From NCBI GenBank assembly GCA_052390035.1, contig JBQTHI010000036.1:1-9515 (forward strand): DNA of 9,515 nt. Reading direction: 5' to 3'. How positions within the stretch are numbered: the stretch's first letter is position 1; the number at the start of each line of letters is the position of its first letter. Position numbers and translations under genes: made by a program. The stretch comes from JBQTHI01 sp052390035. GTDB taxonomy: Bacteria > Actinomycetota > Acidimicrobiia > Spongiisociales > ZC4RG35. Below are positions 1 to 8,100 of the stretch, in pieces. The notes beneath the pieces are model-generated. The model did not search any database and was not told where the DNA came from. It was given only the letters and a program-made list of their open reading frames with translations.

Positions 1-2116
1 ACCGCAAAACGATCCCGTCGTCGGCCCAGATGACGTCGGGTTCGATCCCCAAGCTTGACCGCAAGCGGTGGCGGAGGGCTATGGCCCAGGGGGCATGAAC
101 CCGGGCGCCGAGCGGCGAGGTGATGGCCACCCGCCAATCACCGATCTCGTCACGAAACCGCTCAACTACCAGTGTCTGATCGGTGGGTACCAGGCCTACT
201 GCCTCCTTTTGCTCGGCGATGTATGCGATGAGGTTGGAGGCCGCCAGCTCATCGAGGTGATATCGAGTGGTCAGCAAGTCGGCCGCCTCGGTCGGGTCGA
301 GGCGTGATATCTCTCGCAGAAAGGCGCCGATCCGCCGGCCGGTGGCGATCGGCCGACCGATGGTGTCACCCTTCCAGAAGGGAAGCCGGGCCCCCGGTGC
401 GCCGGGAGCGGGCACCACCTCTACCCGATCGGCCCCGATCTCGACGACCCGCCAGGTGGAGGCGCCTAACACGAAGGAGTCGCCCACCCTCGACTCGTAG
501 ACCATTTCCTCGTCGAGCTCGCCGACCCTGGCCCCGTCAGGAAGGGTGACCCGGAAGAGTCCACGATCCGGAATGGCGCCGGCATTGGCGACAACCAGCT
601 GGCGGGCTCCGGGGCGTGACTGCACCGTGCCTGCCACCCGGTCCCAAACGACTCGGGGACGCAATTCGGCGAACCGATCGGAGGGATACCGACCGGCGAG
701 CATGTCGAGTGTGGCATCGAAGATGTCCCGAGGAAGCTCGGCATATGGCCGGGCACGCCTCACCATCTCGAACAGGTCGTCGGCCTGGCGTGGCTCCTGA
801 ACGACGGCCGCCACCAGTTGCTGACTCAGCACGTCGAGCGGGTTGCGGGGAATGACCGTCGTCTCGATGTCCCCCGCGACCATCTGAGACCCGATCACGG
901 TGGTAGTCAGGAGATCTCCCCGATATTTGGGGAACAGCCGCGCCCGCGCCTCGCCGCCCACCTGGTGGCCGGAGCGGCCGACCCGTTGCAAGCCGGAGGC
1001 AACCGAGGTGGGCGCCTCCACCTGGATCACCAGGTCGACCGATCCCATGTCGATACCCAGCTCCAGCGAGGAGGTGGCCACGACCGCCTTCAGCTCGCCC
1101 CTCTTGAGCGCGTCTTCGATGATGATCCGCTGCTCGCGGGCCACCGACCCGTGGTGGGCGCGGGAGATCTCTTCACCTGCCAGCCCATTGAGCTCGGCGC
1201 AGATCCGCTCGGCCAGCCGTCTCGAGTTGGCGAACACGATCGTTGTCCGGTGGCTCTGGATCAACTCGAGCAACCGCGGATAGATCGCCGGCCATATCGA
1301 ACGGCTGGCGGCGGGGGATCCGTCATGTGGGTCGACGGACCCCGGCGCCGCCGGAGCCGTCATGTCTTCCACCGGGACTATCACGGCCAGGTCGAGGGGA
1401 CGCGGACCGGGGGCGTCGGCGATAACCACCTCCCGGGGGACGAGGCGATCGTCGACGACGACGCCTCCGCCGAGGAACCCGGCGATCGTCTCGAGCGGCT
1501 TCTGGGTGGCCGAGAGCCCGATGCGTTGGGGTGGGTGCTCGCAGGCCTCCTCTAGTCGCTCGAGGGACAGGGCGAGATGGGCCCCACGTTTGGTACCGGC
1601 CACGGCGTGCACCTCGTTGACGATCACCCATGTGACCGGTGACAGCACCCGACGGGCTTCGGAGGTGAGCAGCAGGAAGAGTGACTCGGGAGTGGTGATG
1701 AGGATGTCGGGCGGGTGGCGAAGCATCGCCCGGCGATGTTCGGCGGGAGTGTCGCCGGTACGTAAGAAAGTGGTGAGAGAAGGGAGTGTCAGGCCATCGC
1801 TGCGGGCCGCGGCATGGCGGATACCGGCGAGGGGCGCTCGGAGGTTGCGGTCGACGTCGTAGGCGAGCGCTTTCATCGGGGAGATGTACAGGACTCGACA
1901 GCGCCTGGCGGCGGCGGGGGTGGGCTCGTGTAGTAACCGGTCGAGGACCCACAAGAAGGCGGCGAGGGTCTTCCCCGATCCCGTCGGGGCGTGAATCAGC
2001 GTGTGAGAGCCGCCGGCGATGGCTTCCCACCCCTTCTCCTGGGCTGAGGTTGGTCGGGGGAATGAGGCCTCGAACCAGGAGCGGCTCGCTGCATGAAACC
2101 GGTCGAGGGCGCCCAT
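1..2116 (-). CDS. lhr: Lhr-family ATP-dependent DEAD/DEAH helicase (N-terminal part)
   Basis: This uninterrupted frame of 705 codons runs off the left edge, so the C-terminal part is missing; full bacterial Lhr proteins are about 1500 residues. Lhr proteins are superfamily 2 helicases that translocate on single-stranded DNA and unwind DNA or RNA:DNA hybrids, probably in repair. Visible motifs are Walker A APTGSGKT (43-50), motif Ia SPMKAL (79-84), motif III SAT (202-204), motif IV VFAN (294-297), motif V around TSSLELGIDMG (348-358) and motif VI QRVGRSGH (377-384). The winged-helix and beta-barrel region characteristic of Lhr follows. Motif II is odd: NEVH at 167-170 replaces DEVH/DEIH, so the Mg-binding Asp is Asn. 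The ATG at 2116 gives the family-typical N-terminus (ALDRFH...SWFEASF); I see no in-frame ATG, GTG or TTG just upstream and no convincing Shine-Dalgarno. Family assignment is firm; activity is uncertain because of N167. Confidence 0.93.
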   Translation of the reverse strand, partial: MGALDRFHAASRSWFEASFPRPTSAQEKGWEAIAGGSHTLIHAPTGSGKTLAAFLWVLDRLLHEPTPAAARRCRVLYISPMKALAYDVDRNLRAPLAGIRHAAARSDGLTLPSLTTFLRTGDTPAEHRRAMLRHPPDILITTPESLFLLLTSEARRVLSPVTWVIVNEVHAVAGTKRGAHLALSLERLEEACEHPPQRIGLSATQKPLETIAGFLGGGVVVDDRLVPREVVIADAPGPRPLDLAVIVPVEDMTAPAAPGSVDPHDGSPAASRSIWPAIYPRLLELIQSHRTTIVFANSRRLAERICAELNGLAGEEISRAHHGSVAREQRIIIEDALKRGELKAVVATSSLELGIDMGSVDLVIQVEAPTSVASGLQRVGRSGHQVGGEARARLFPKYRGDLLTTTVIGSQMVAGDIETTVIPRNPLDVLSQQLVAAVVQEPRQADDLFEMVRRARPYAELPRDIFDATLDMLAGRYPSDRFAELRPRVVWDRVAGTVQSRPGARQLVVANAGAIPDRGLFRVTLPDGARVGELDEEMVYESRVGDSFVLGASTWRVVEIGADRVEVVPAPGAPGARLPFWKGDTIGRPIATGRRIGAFLREISRLDPTEAADLLTTRYHLDELAASNLIAYIAEQKEAVGLVPTDQTLVVERFRDEIGDWRVAITSPLGARVHAPWAIALRHRLRSSLGIEPDVIWADDGIVLR

Positions 2117-2262
2117 CGGCCCAGGGTAATTGAGGGCCGGGACACGAATTACCGCTGCTACACACTCCGGCTGGCCATTGCGCCTCTCATCACATCGGGC
2201 CGCCGCTGCAAGGTACCCATCGCTTCATGCCGGTTCTAGATCGCATCATGCCTTATTGGCCG

Positions 2263-3540
2263 TTAGGGCGGTTCGGGGATGACCACATAGGTGTGGCCGA
2301 GGGGACTGGTCCACACGTATACCCCGGGTTGGGGTTGGTGGAGTTTCCATCCGCCTTGGTCTTTGACCCGATGATCGTGGCGACATAACGGAGCCAGGTT
2401 GGGATCTTCGGTTTCCCCCCCTTGATGCCACGGCTGGTTGTGGTCGAGGTCGGATTGTTGCGTGGGTCTCCGACAGCCGGGGAACACACAGGTGGGGGTG
2501 AAAGCCATGATTCGTCTCCGCTGGGCCCGGCCGGGTCTTCGTCTCGTCGTCCCGGTCCACACCGGCCGGCCCCCCTCGGTGACGGTGACCTGCCACTGCC
2601 CCTCCCCGTGTTGGGCGATCTGGCGGCAGACGTCGGCGATCACCGGTCCCCATCCGGGGATCTCCCCCGGATTTGCGTCCAAACCGGCCAGAGTGGTGAG
2701 GTCGACCCGCAGATCGACCACCCCTCGCCTTCTCCCCGCCTCCCCTTTGACCGGGTTCCCTTCCAGCAGGTCCAACAGCAGGTCGGCCCGCAGCTGGTCG
2801 AGGGTTCTTTCCTCGTCCCGGGTTTTGGCCTGGCGGGCAAGATGGTCGAGCCGGTCGATGGCGGTGTTGGCCCGGTCGGCGGGGAGGGAAAGCCCCATCA
2901 GGTTGGCGGTGCCGTCGCTGTTGGCGGTCAACAACAGTCTCCGCCACTCCAACCCTTTCCGATAGCGGACCGAGGCGAGGTGGGGGTCGAGGCTGATCAG
3001 CAGTTTTCTGATCCGGGCGGCGATCTCCCCGGTGGTCCGGTTCCCCGCCCAATCCAAAACCCGGTCGACGACCCAGCCGGCCAGCTCTTCGGGGACGGTG
3101 TCCAAACCGGTGACGATCACCCGGGCCCGGGGAAGGTCGATCCTCCCCGTCCACAGCGCCTCCCACACGGCGGGGAACCTTTCCACCAGCATGAAGGCCA
3201 GGTCCAACTGGGATTCGGCGGCCCGGCGGGTCCAGCAGAGGGCGGCTCTGATCTCATCGGCCACAAACCCCTCCGATTCGGCGGTGCCGAAGGGCTGGTC
3301 ATCCGCCGCGGCGATGGCGGTCATCACCGCCAACATTTCGGCCTGCAGATGGGAGACCTGGCGGGAAACGGCCTGCAACAACTGGACCAGGCTGTAACCG
3401 TCCAGTGTCGTCCGGTCCACCGCCGCCAACGCCTCTGCCAGTTCAGGGCCGGGCGGGATGGAGGCGAGCCGATTTGCCGCCGTCTCAGGTCGGGCCGGCC
3501 AGATCGGGCCATCCCTTACCATCTCGGTCGCTACCGGCAC
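2263..3540 (-). CDS. DUF222 / HNH endonuclease domain protein (13E12-repeat type)
   Basis: A 425-residue protein read from the GTG at 3540. Most of it, roughly residues 30-320, is the helical DUF222 region typical of actinobacterial 13E12-repeat proteins. The C-terminus is an HNH nuclease domain: a CVFPGC zinc-type pair (351-356), DLDH (364-367), NLAPLC (381-386) and HDH (388-390), so the His-Asn-His residues are all present. The family is often multicopy and linked to mobile elements; its function is not established, and DNA cleavage is inferred from the HNH fold. The frame stays open upstream to a TTG at 3579, but the GTG at 3540 is preferred because AGGAG sits 5 nt ahead and the SOS box then lies just outside the gene, with a TATAGT -10-like hexamer beside it. 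The gene is probably induced by DNA damage. It lies 146 nt upstream of lhr on the same strand with no clear terminator between them. Confidence 0.88.
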   Translation of the reverse strand: MPVATEMVRDGPIWPARPETAANRLASIPPGPELAEALAAVDRTTLDGYSLVQLLQAVSRQVSHLQAEMLAVMTAIAAADDQPFGTAESEGFVADEIRAALCWTRRAAESQLDLAFMLVERFPAVWEALWTGRIDLPRARVIVTGLDTVPEELAGWVVDRVLDWAGNRTTGEIAARIRKLLISLDPHLASVRYRKGLEWRRLLLTANSDGTANLMGLSLPADRANTAIDRLDHLARQAKTRDEERTLDQLRADLLLDLLEGNPVKGEAGRRRGVVDLRVDLTTLAGLDANPGEIPGWGPVIADVCRQIAQHGEGQWQVTVTEGGRPVWTGTTRRRPGRAQRRRIMAFTPTCVFPGCRRPTQQSDLDHNQPWHQGGETEDPNLAPLCRHDHRVKDQGGWKLHQPQPGVYVWTSPLGHTYVVIPEPP

Positions 3541-3545
3541 ATCCA

Positions 3546-3550
3546 CTCCT
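3546..3550 (-). promoter_or_regulatory. Ribosome binding site that decides the DUF222/HNH start
   Basis: Read on the minus strand this is AGGAG, 5 nt before the GTG at 3540. The longer frame from the TTG at 3579 has no comparable Shine-Dalgarno and would put the SOS box inside the coding sequence. The in-frame GTG at 3546 overlaps the AGGAG itself and is less likely. Confidence 0.6.
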
Positions 3551-3552
3551 AT

Positions 3553-3568
3553 TCGAACAACAGTTCGA
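3553..3568. promoter_or_regulatory. LexA binding site (SOS box)
   Basis: TCGAAC-AACA-GTTCGA is an exact match to the mycobacterial/actinobacterial SOS consensus TCGAAC-N4-GTTCGA, with both half-sites perfect. It lies 12 bp upstream of the GTG start of the DUF222/HNH gene. It abuts a minus-strand TATAGT (-10-like) at 3568-3573, so LexA bound here would block transcription. Several 13E12-repeat genes of Mycobacterium tuberculosis are known to carry LexA sites, which fits. A perfect TTGACA lies further upstream (3599-3604) but is 25 nt from TATAGT, too far for a standard spacer. Confidence 0.85.
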
Positions 3569-3617
3569 CTATACGGCAAGCCGCCGACAGAAACGTCCTG
3601 TCAATCGTTGCAACAGA

Positions 3618-3631
3618 CCCACTTTTGTGGG
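3618..3631. repeat. Small inverted repeat CCCAC-N4-GTGGG
   Basis: A perfect 5-bp stem with a TTTT loop, between the end of vapC and the start of the DUF222/HNH gene. There is no U-tract after either arm, so it is not a clear intrinsic terminator. It could be a weak transcript hairpin or a protein-binding palindrome. Confidence 0.35.
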
Positions 3632-3677
3632 GCATCGATCGGAGGTGCCGATGCAGGGGGTGAGGGAGCACGGATCT

Positions 3678-3695
3678 GCTGCCAGAGACGGCAGC
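3678..3695 (-). terminator. Possible hairpin terminator after vapC
   Basis: A perfect 6-bp stem, GCTGCC-N6-GGCAGC, lies 18 nt past the vapC stop codon. High-GC actinobacteria often use hairpins lacking a U-tract, and none follows here. The call rests on the position and stem only. Confidence 0.35.
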
Positions 3696-3713
3696 CGGAC
3701 CTCAAGTGACGAT

Positions 3714-4121
3714 TCAGGTGGCCAACAGCTCCACATCGACCCCAATGAGTTCATAGGTCCTGAGGGCGCGCCGGTCAAGGGTGAGCAGGTTGCCATGGTG
3801 GTCGGCGACGATGCGCCCGATGAACGCGTCGTAAGTGGACCCGCCTGCGATGTTCTCTGCGCTACAGATGTCGATGATTTCGTTCATGAGTTTCTTCGAT
3901 GCATACAGAGTCCGCTGCTTCCCAAAGAAGCCGATCACGAGCGTGGCGGCGGCATCGGCCGTCAGGCGGTACGGATATGGAAACCTCGTCAAGACCGAAT
4001 ACGTCTCCAGGAGAACCTGGCTGGGAATCCAAGCCGTCGCGGCGAGCGGTCGACACAGCTCATGGGACTCATGCCATCCAGCCAGGGCGGGAATCGCCAC
4101 GCTGGAATCAACTGCATTCAA
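3714..4121 (-). CDS. vapC: VapC-type PIN-domain toxin (ribonuclease)
   Basis: A 135-residue protein, normal VapC length. VapC toxins are Mg-dependent ribonucleases that cut tRNA, rRNA or mRNA when released from their antitoxin. The acidic PIN residues are in place: D5 (AVDSSVAIP), E39 (LLETYSVL), D98 (STYDAF) and D116 (LLTLDRRA). The start is the TTG at 4121. The nearby ATG at 4117 is out of frame, and the next in-frame candidate start (GTG, codon 8) would remove the essential D5. The TTGA at 4118-4121 overlaps the vapB stop codon, indicating translational coupling. Third codon positions look less GC-biased than in neighbouring genes, which suggests acquisition by transfer. The family call is firm; the RNA target cannot be read from sequence. 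Confidence 0.93.
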   Translation of the reverse strand: MNAVDSSVAIPALAGWHESHELCRPLAATAWIPSQVLLETYSVLTRFPYPYRLTADAAATLVIGFFGKQRTLYASKKLMNEIIDICSAENIAGGSTYDAFIGRIVADHHGNLLTLDRRALRTYELIGVDVELLAT

Positions 4122-4363
4122 CGTCTGACATTCTCGAGGGTCTCACGGACCAGGTCGGCGGAGAGAGGAGGTATCGCTTTTCTCGCCCTGGCCACCGTCC
4201 CTTCCGGGGTTTTAGCGAATTCGAAATCCAGTGGAGCGGGCGAGAGTTCGATCACTCCATCTCGTTCCACGATTTCGAGTTCCTCGCCGCCGCGCAGGCT
4301 CAGACGATCGCGAATGACCTTGGGTACCACGATACGGCCCGACCGATCAATGGCAGTTTTCAT
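4118..4363 (-). CDS. vapB: VapB-type antitoxin with AbrB/SpoVT DNA-binding domain
   Basis: An 81-residue antitoxin. Residues 1-42 form an AbrB-type swapped-hairpin DNA-binding domain, including KTAIDRSGRIVVPKVIRDRL and a following GEELEIVERDGVIEL strand pair. Residues 43-81 form the usual toxin-binding tail, with SADLVRETLENVRR at the end. It should bind VapC, neutralise its nuclease site, and repress its own promoter. The start is the ATG at 4363, where the AbrB homology begins; the frame continues open upstream to 4999, but only as a shadow of the neighbouring gene. No good Shine-Dalgarno precedes the ATG. A TAGAAT (-10-like, 4371-4376) sits 7 nt before it, so the mRNA may be leaderless. 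Confidence 0.93.
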   Translation of the reverse strand: MKTAIDRSGRIVVPKVIRDRLSLRGGEELEIVERDGVIELSPAPLDFEFAKTPEGTVARARKAIPPLSADLVRETLENVRR

Positions 4364-4370
4364 GGCATGA

Positions 4371-4390
4371 ATTCTACCATGCGCCGTGGT
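4371..4390. promoter_or_regulatory. Putative vapBC promoter and autoregulatory operator
   Basis: On the minus strand TAGAAT (4371-4376) resembles a -10 hexamer just ahead of the vapB ATG. Overlapping it is an imperfect inverted repeat, ACCATG-CGC-CGTGGT (4376-4390), with one mismatched pair per 6-bp arm. This is where a VapB-VapC complex would be expected to bind for autorepression. No good -35 is visible, so the promoter is tentative. Confidence 0.45.
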
Positions 4391-4446
4391 ATTTGCCCGC
4401 TTGCCGGCAGCCGCGGCCAAACAAGGTAAGGCCGTTAAACGACCGG

Positions 4447-5160
4447 TCAGGGCGGCCCGAACTCGGCGAGCCACCAGAAACTGATGTCGCCAACCGGGCC
4501 GTTGAGCTGGCGCCATCCGTCGGCTCCCGGCAGGGCCTGGCCGTGCGGGGCGATGAGGAGGTGGACCATTGCGGCCATTGGGTCGTCGAGTGGCGACCCG
4601 GTGATCGGTGCCTGGCCGAGGCGGATGTTGCCCTCGAAGCGAAGCGTGTCGCCGTCGGCGATCCGGCCGTCGAGCTGGTAGACCCCACCGCGAGCTGCCG
4701 CGCCCGGTGCGACGTCGTCGGCGTTGCACTCCCCGTCGGTGCACAGCGACGGGTAGTTGAACGTGATCAACCAGAGAGTGAATACCTCCGGCGCATCCGC
4801 CGCACCAGGGCTCACCGGCGGATGCGGCTCCGACCACTTTGGAGTGTTGTCTCCGGTCGGGTACTTGTAAGTCGCCGGTTGCGGCGTGGGCACCTGGACC
4901 TCGGCGGACAACCCGTCGTTCCGGTGAAGCAGCCGGGCACCGCCCGAGGCGAGCACCGGCTCGGCCCCTCCCTGGCCGCCGACGTCGGCGGTCTGCCAAC
5001 CCCCGCTCCTATCGTCGCCCGTCACCGCCAGAGTTATCAGTACGGACGCGACGATCGCGCCAAGGACGGCCGCGCCCATGAGCATCCGCCCTGCGCGGCC
5101 GGCGATGGCGCCCTCGGCGTCGGGCATCCCGACATCAGACACACTGTTCATGCTGCTCAT
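4447..5160 (-). CDS. Membrane-anchored protein with a TLWL/C-x4-C domain shared with the 9049 protein
   Basis: A 237-residue protein of no named family. Residues 1-25 are a short cytoplasmic tail with GRAGR before one hydrophobic helix (about 26-47, LMGAAVLGAIVASVLITLAV). The rest should lie outside the membrane. A region rich in Pro, Gly and Thr (about 91-124) precedes FTLWLITFNYP (127-137) and CTDGEC (140-145). Later elements are a predicted beta region (about 160-182) and MVHLLIAPHG (198-207). GARLLHRNDGLSAEVQV, TLWL and the C-x4-C pair all recur in the secreted protein at 9049, so the two are paralogues. The start is the ATG at 5160, whose ATGA overlaps the stop of the regulator at 5157-5160, with GAGG 5 nt upstream; the two genes are an operon and translationally coupled. 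Function is unknown. It could be a partner or effector of the regulator's outer sensor domain. Confidence 0.85.
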   Translation of the reverse strand: MSSMNSVSDVGMPDAEGAIAGRAGRMLMGAAVLGAIVASVLITLAVTGDDRSGGWQTADVGGQGGAEPVLASGGARLLHRNDGLSAEVQVPTPQPATYKYPTGDNTPKWSEPHPPVSPGAADAPEVFTLWLITFNYPSLCTDGECNADDVAPGAAARGGVYQLDGRIADGDTLRFEGNIRLGQAPITGSPLDDPMAAMVHLLIAPHGQALPGADGWRQLNGPVGDISFWWLAEFGPP

Positions 5161-8100
5161 GATGGCCTCACAATGATGGGGTAGCTGTAACCCGCGGTTG
5201 GAAGGTTCGGATCGCCCCGCCAACAAACGATCGCAAACGGGGCTCCGGACACGACGGCGGCAATGCTCGTCCCCCCGCCGAGCTGTGCCCCCGACATCCC
5301 ATGGATCGAGCCGAGCAACCGTGACGGCTGGGACGCGGTCGGCTCCTCTGCCACCACCTCGGCGGTGGTCGAGCCGATGGGGATCCGGCGGGCGGTGACA
5401 AAGGCGAATTCGGAGCTGGCGTTGGTGAGCTCGATCAGGACGACGGCGCCTCGCTCAACGGCGAGTTGGTCCCCCGAAGGCTCGGCCCCGAGGGTGGTGA
5501 CGCCGTCGGCGACAATCCGGTCGACCGTGCAGGCGCCGTCGCTGACTGTCACCTCGACCGTCACGTCGGGCTCCTCCTGCCAGGCCGGCGGACGGGCGGC
5601 ATGCGGCGACACCGAGATGTGGCCGCCCGCCAGCTCCCCTTCGAGGTTCCTCAACTCGCCGTCGACTGCGGTCAGGTGATCCCCCGACCGAGACAGCGCC
5701 ACCGCGTCATCGGCGAGGCCGACGACAACGTCGCCGGCGGCGAGGTCCCCATCGAGGAAGGCGGCGATCGCCACCTCGACTGCGCGGTCGAACCGCTTGA
5801 TCGTCGAGCTGAGAACAACGTTGCGCTGGGAGGCGGGGAGCGTGAGGTACTCGTCAGCGTCCGCCCCGATGCTCCACACCCGCCCCGGCCCGGTCCACTC
5901 GTTGGCGGCGCGGGTGACACCCGCACCCGCCTCGCCGGCATCATGGAGGATCACGTCGACGCCGTCGGCGTACATGGCGCGGGCGAGCTGGTAGACGAGG
6001 TCGTCGCTCGTCTCGGCGCGAACCACGGGATCGGCGACCGGACCGATGTACGTGGCAACCAGCGCGATCTCCGGGTCGATCCAGGCGGCGCCCTGCTCGA
6101 ACCCGTTACGAGACCGCTCTGTGCGGAAGGTCTGATAGCCGCCGATGAACCCGACCTTGCCCGTTTCCGACGACAGCGCCGCCGCGGCCCCGGCGAGGAA
6201 CGCGCTGTGTTCCACCTGGAAGTGGAGCTCGGTCAGGTTTGCTAGCTCGACTTTGATCGCGGCAGGGTCGATCGCAACCCAATGCACGTCGGGATACTCA
6301 GGGGCGACCTTGTTCAACGCCAGATCGAACTCACTGCCGACGACGACCAGGTCGGTGCCCGATTCGGCCAGCTGGCGCAGATCGCCCTCGACATCGACGA
6401 GCGGCTGGACGAGGTCGACCTCCACGTCGTGCTCTCGCTCGGCGACCCCGACGCCGGCGATCATCATGTCGGTGCTCCCGAGATCACCTTTGACGCCGTG
6501 GACGACGGCGATCGCCGACTTGTCGGCGAACAGCACGAGCCAGCCGACGAGTCCCACCACCAACGCAAGAGTGACCCCTCCGAGGCCCCACAGCCGCCGT
6601 TTGGCCGTTCGGTCGAGCTTCATCTCCCAGGCGACGCGCTGCTCCTCGGCGAGCCGCTCCGACTCGCGCTGGAGGATCGACGCGTCGAGGAACCGCTGTT
6701 CGGTCGTGCTTAGCCGTAGCGTGCTCACGGAGGCCCACTGTGCGAAGTCGGCAAGTCGCTGCCCCGAGAGCAGGTAGCCGGGCTCACAGGCCGATGCCTC
6801 CCACTCCTTCAGGGCAGTCGACAGCCTGGCGCGGGTGAGGACGTCCTGGCGTCCGTCCTCGATCCATCGCCGCAGTCTCGGCCATTGGTCGAGTAGTGCT
6901 TCATGGGCGACCTCGACGGTGGGCGAGCCGGTGACCGGGTCGCGGTCGAGGGTCAGCAGCCGGTGAGCGGTGAAGCGGTCGAGCACGGTCTGGAGGGCCA
7001 CGAGATCGGTGGAGATCGTCGCGATCTCGCCGGCAGCCACACGGCGCCGCCCCCAGGAGCCGTGTTCGACGATGGTCACCAGTCTGAGGAAGAGCTGCTT
7101 AGTGGCATCGCGCTCGTCTGCGGCGAGAGCCAGGAAAAGATCTTCGGCACGCCGTGCGATGGCGCCGCTGACGCCTCCCATCTCGTGGTACGCGTCGAGC
7201 GTCAGCAGGGTCCCGTCGCGCCGTTCGAAGAGCTCGGTTAGCGCGTACTGGAACAAGGGGAGGCCGCCGGCCTGGCCGGCGACCTCGCCAAGGAGCTCTA
7301 TGAGGAGTGCCGGCTCAAGCGACGTGCCCGCCCGTGCCGCCGGCTCTTCGGCGGCTGCTTCCAGCTCGTCGGGGGTGAGCGGAACAACGTTGGCGATGCC
7401 GTCGGCGAGCATCTGCGCGAACACCGGGTACTCGAGCGGCTGGCCGTAGAAGTCGGCGCGAAGGCCGATGGCCACGACGACGCGCCCGTGCGGATCGTCG
7501 ATGGCGACCTCGAGGTTGCGGAAGAAGCGGTCGCGCTCGGACGGCGGGGCACCCAGCGTGAACAGCTCCTCGAACTGGTCGATGACGAGCAGGATCCGGC
7601 TGGACGACGCCGCGAGCAGCCGCAGGCACGCCCGGAGCAGACCTTCGTCGGGGTCGTCGAGCAGCGCGCCGAGAGCTTCGGGTGCGTCGAGCGTGGAGCG
7701 CAGCAGTGCCGCCTCGACCTCCCGGAAAGGGTGCGAGCCGGGGACCATCTGGGCGATAAGCCAGTCCTCGGAGCCCTGGACGGCTCCCTTGCGGATCGCC
7801 ATGACGAGTCCGGCGTGCAGGACGCTCGACTTTCCCGAGCCGCTGGCACCGACGAGGGCCACCAGTCGGCCGCCGGCCGCGATCCGCCGGACGAGCGAGG
7901 CAACAAGTCGGTCACGTCCGAAGAACCGCTCGGCGTCGGCCTCGGTGAAGGCGCGCAACCCATTGAATGGGTTGACCACGCTGACCAGTTCTCCACGGTC
8001 GGTCGCCAGCGGTGCCAGCCGGGCGTCGTGGAGCAGCACCTGCTCCTCGATCCGGAGGAGCTCTGGCGACGGCTCGACACCCATCTCCTCGCCGATCACC

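Noticed and set aside
818..1555. A 245-codon plus-strand open frame inside the helicase
   Set aside because: It lies opposite a frame carrying all Lhr helicase motifs, and its own product looks like random GC-rich translation.
1323..2165. A 280-codon minus-strand open frame over the helicase N-terminus
   Set aside because: It is Arg/Pro-rich out-of-frame translation; the Walker A and other motifs are in a different minus-strand frame that starts at 2116.
3599..3604. Perfect TTGACA as the -35 of the DUF222/HNH promoter
   Set aside because: It is 25 nt from the only good -10-like hexamer (TATAGT), beyond the usual 16-19 nt spacer.
2422..3663. A 413-codon plus-strand open frame antisense to the DUF222/HNH gene
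   Set aside because: Its translation is low-complexity (Gly, Pro, Gln, Arg-rich) with no recognisable domain; it is a GC-bias shadow of the minus-strand gene, which has DUF222 and HNH motifs.
4364..4446. An intrinsic terminator after the regulator operon
   Set aside because: There are short GC-rich palindromic bits (GGCC, TGCCGGCA) but no clear long stem and no U-tract.
4118..4999. A long N-terminal extension of VapB (293 codons)
   Set aside because: The extension overlaps the 4447-5160 gene in another frame and is Arg/Gly-rich noise; the AbrB domain begins exactly at the ATG at 4363.
5466..6245. A 259-codon plus-strand open frame inside the fusion regulator
   Set aside because: It is antisense to the well-conserved BMP domain and shows no domain of its own.
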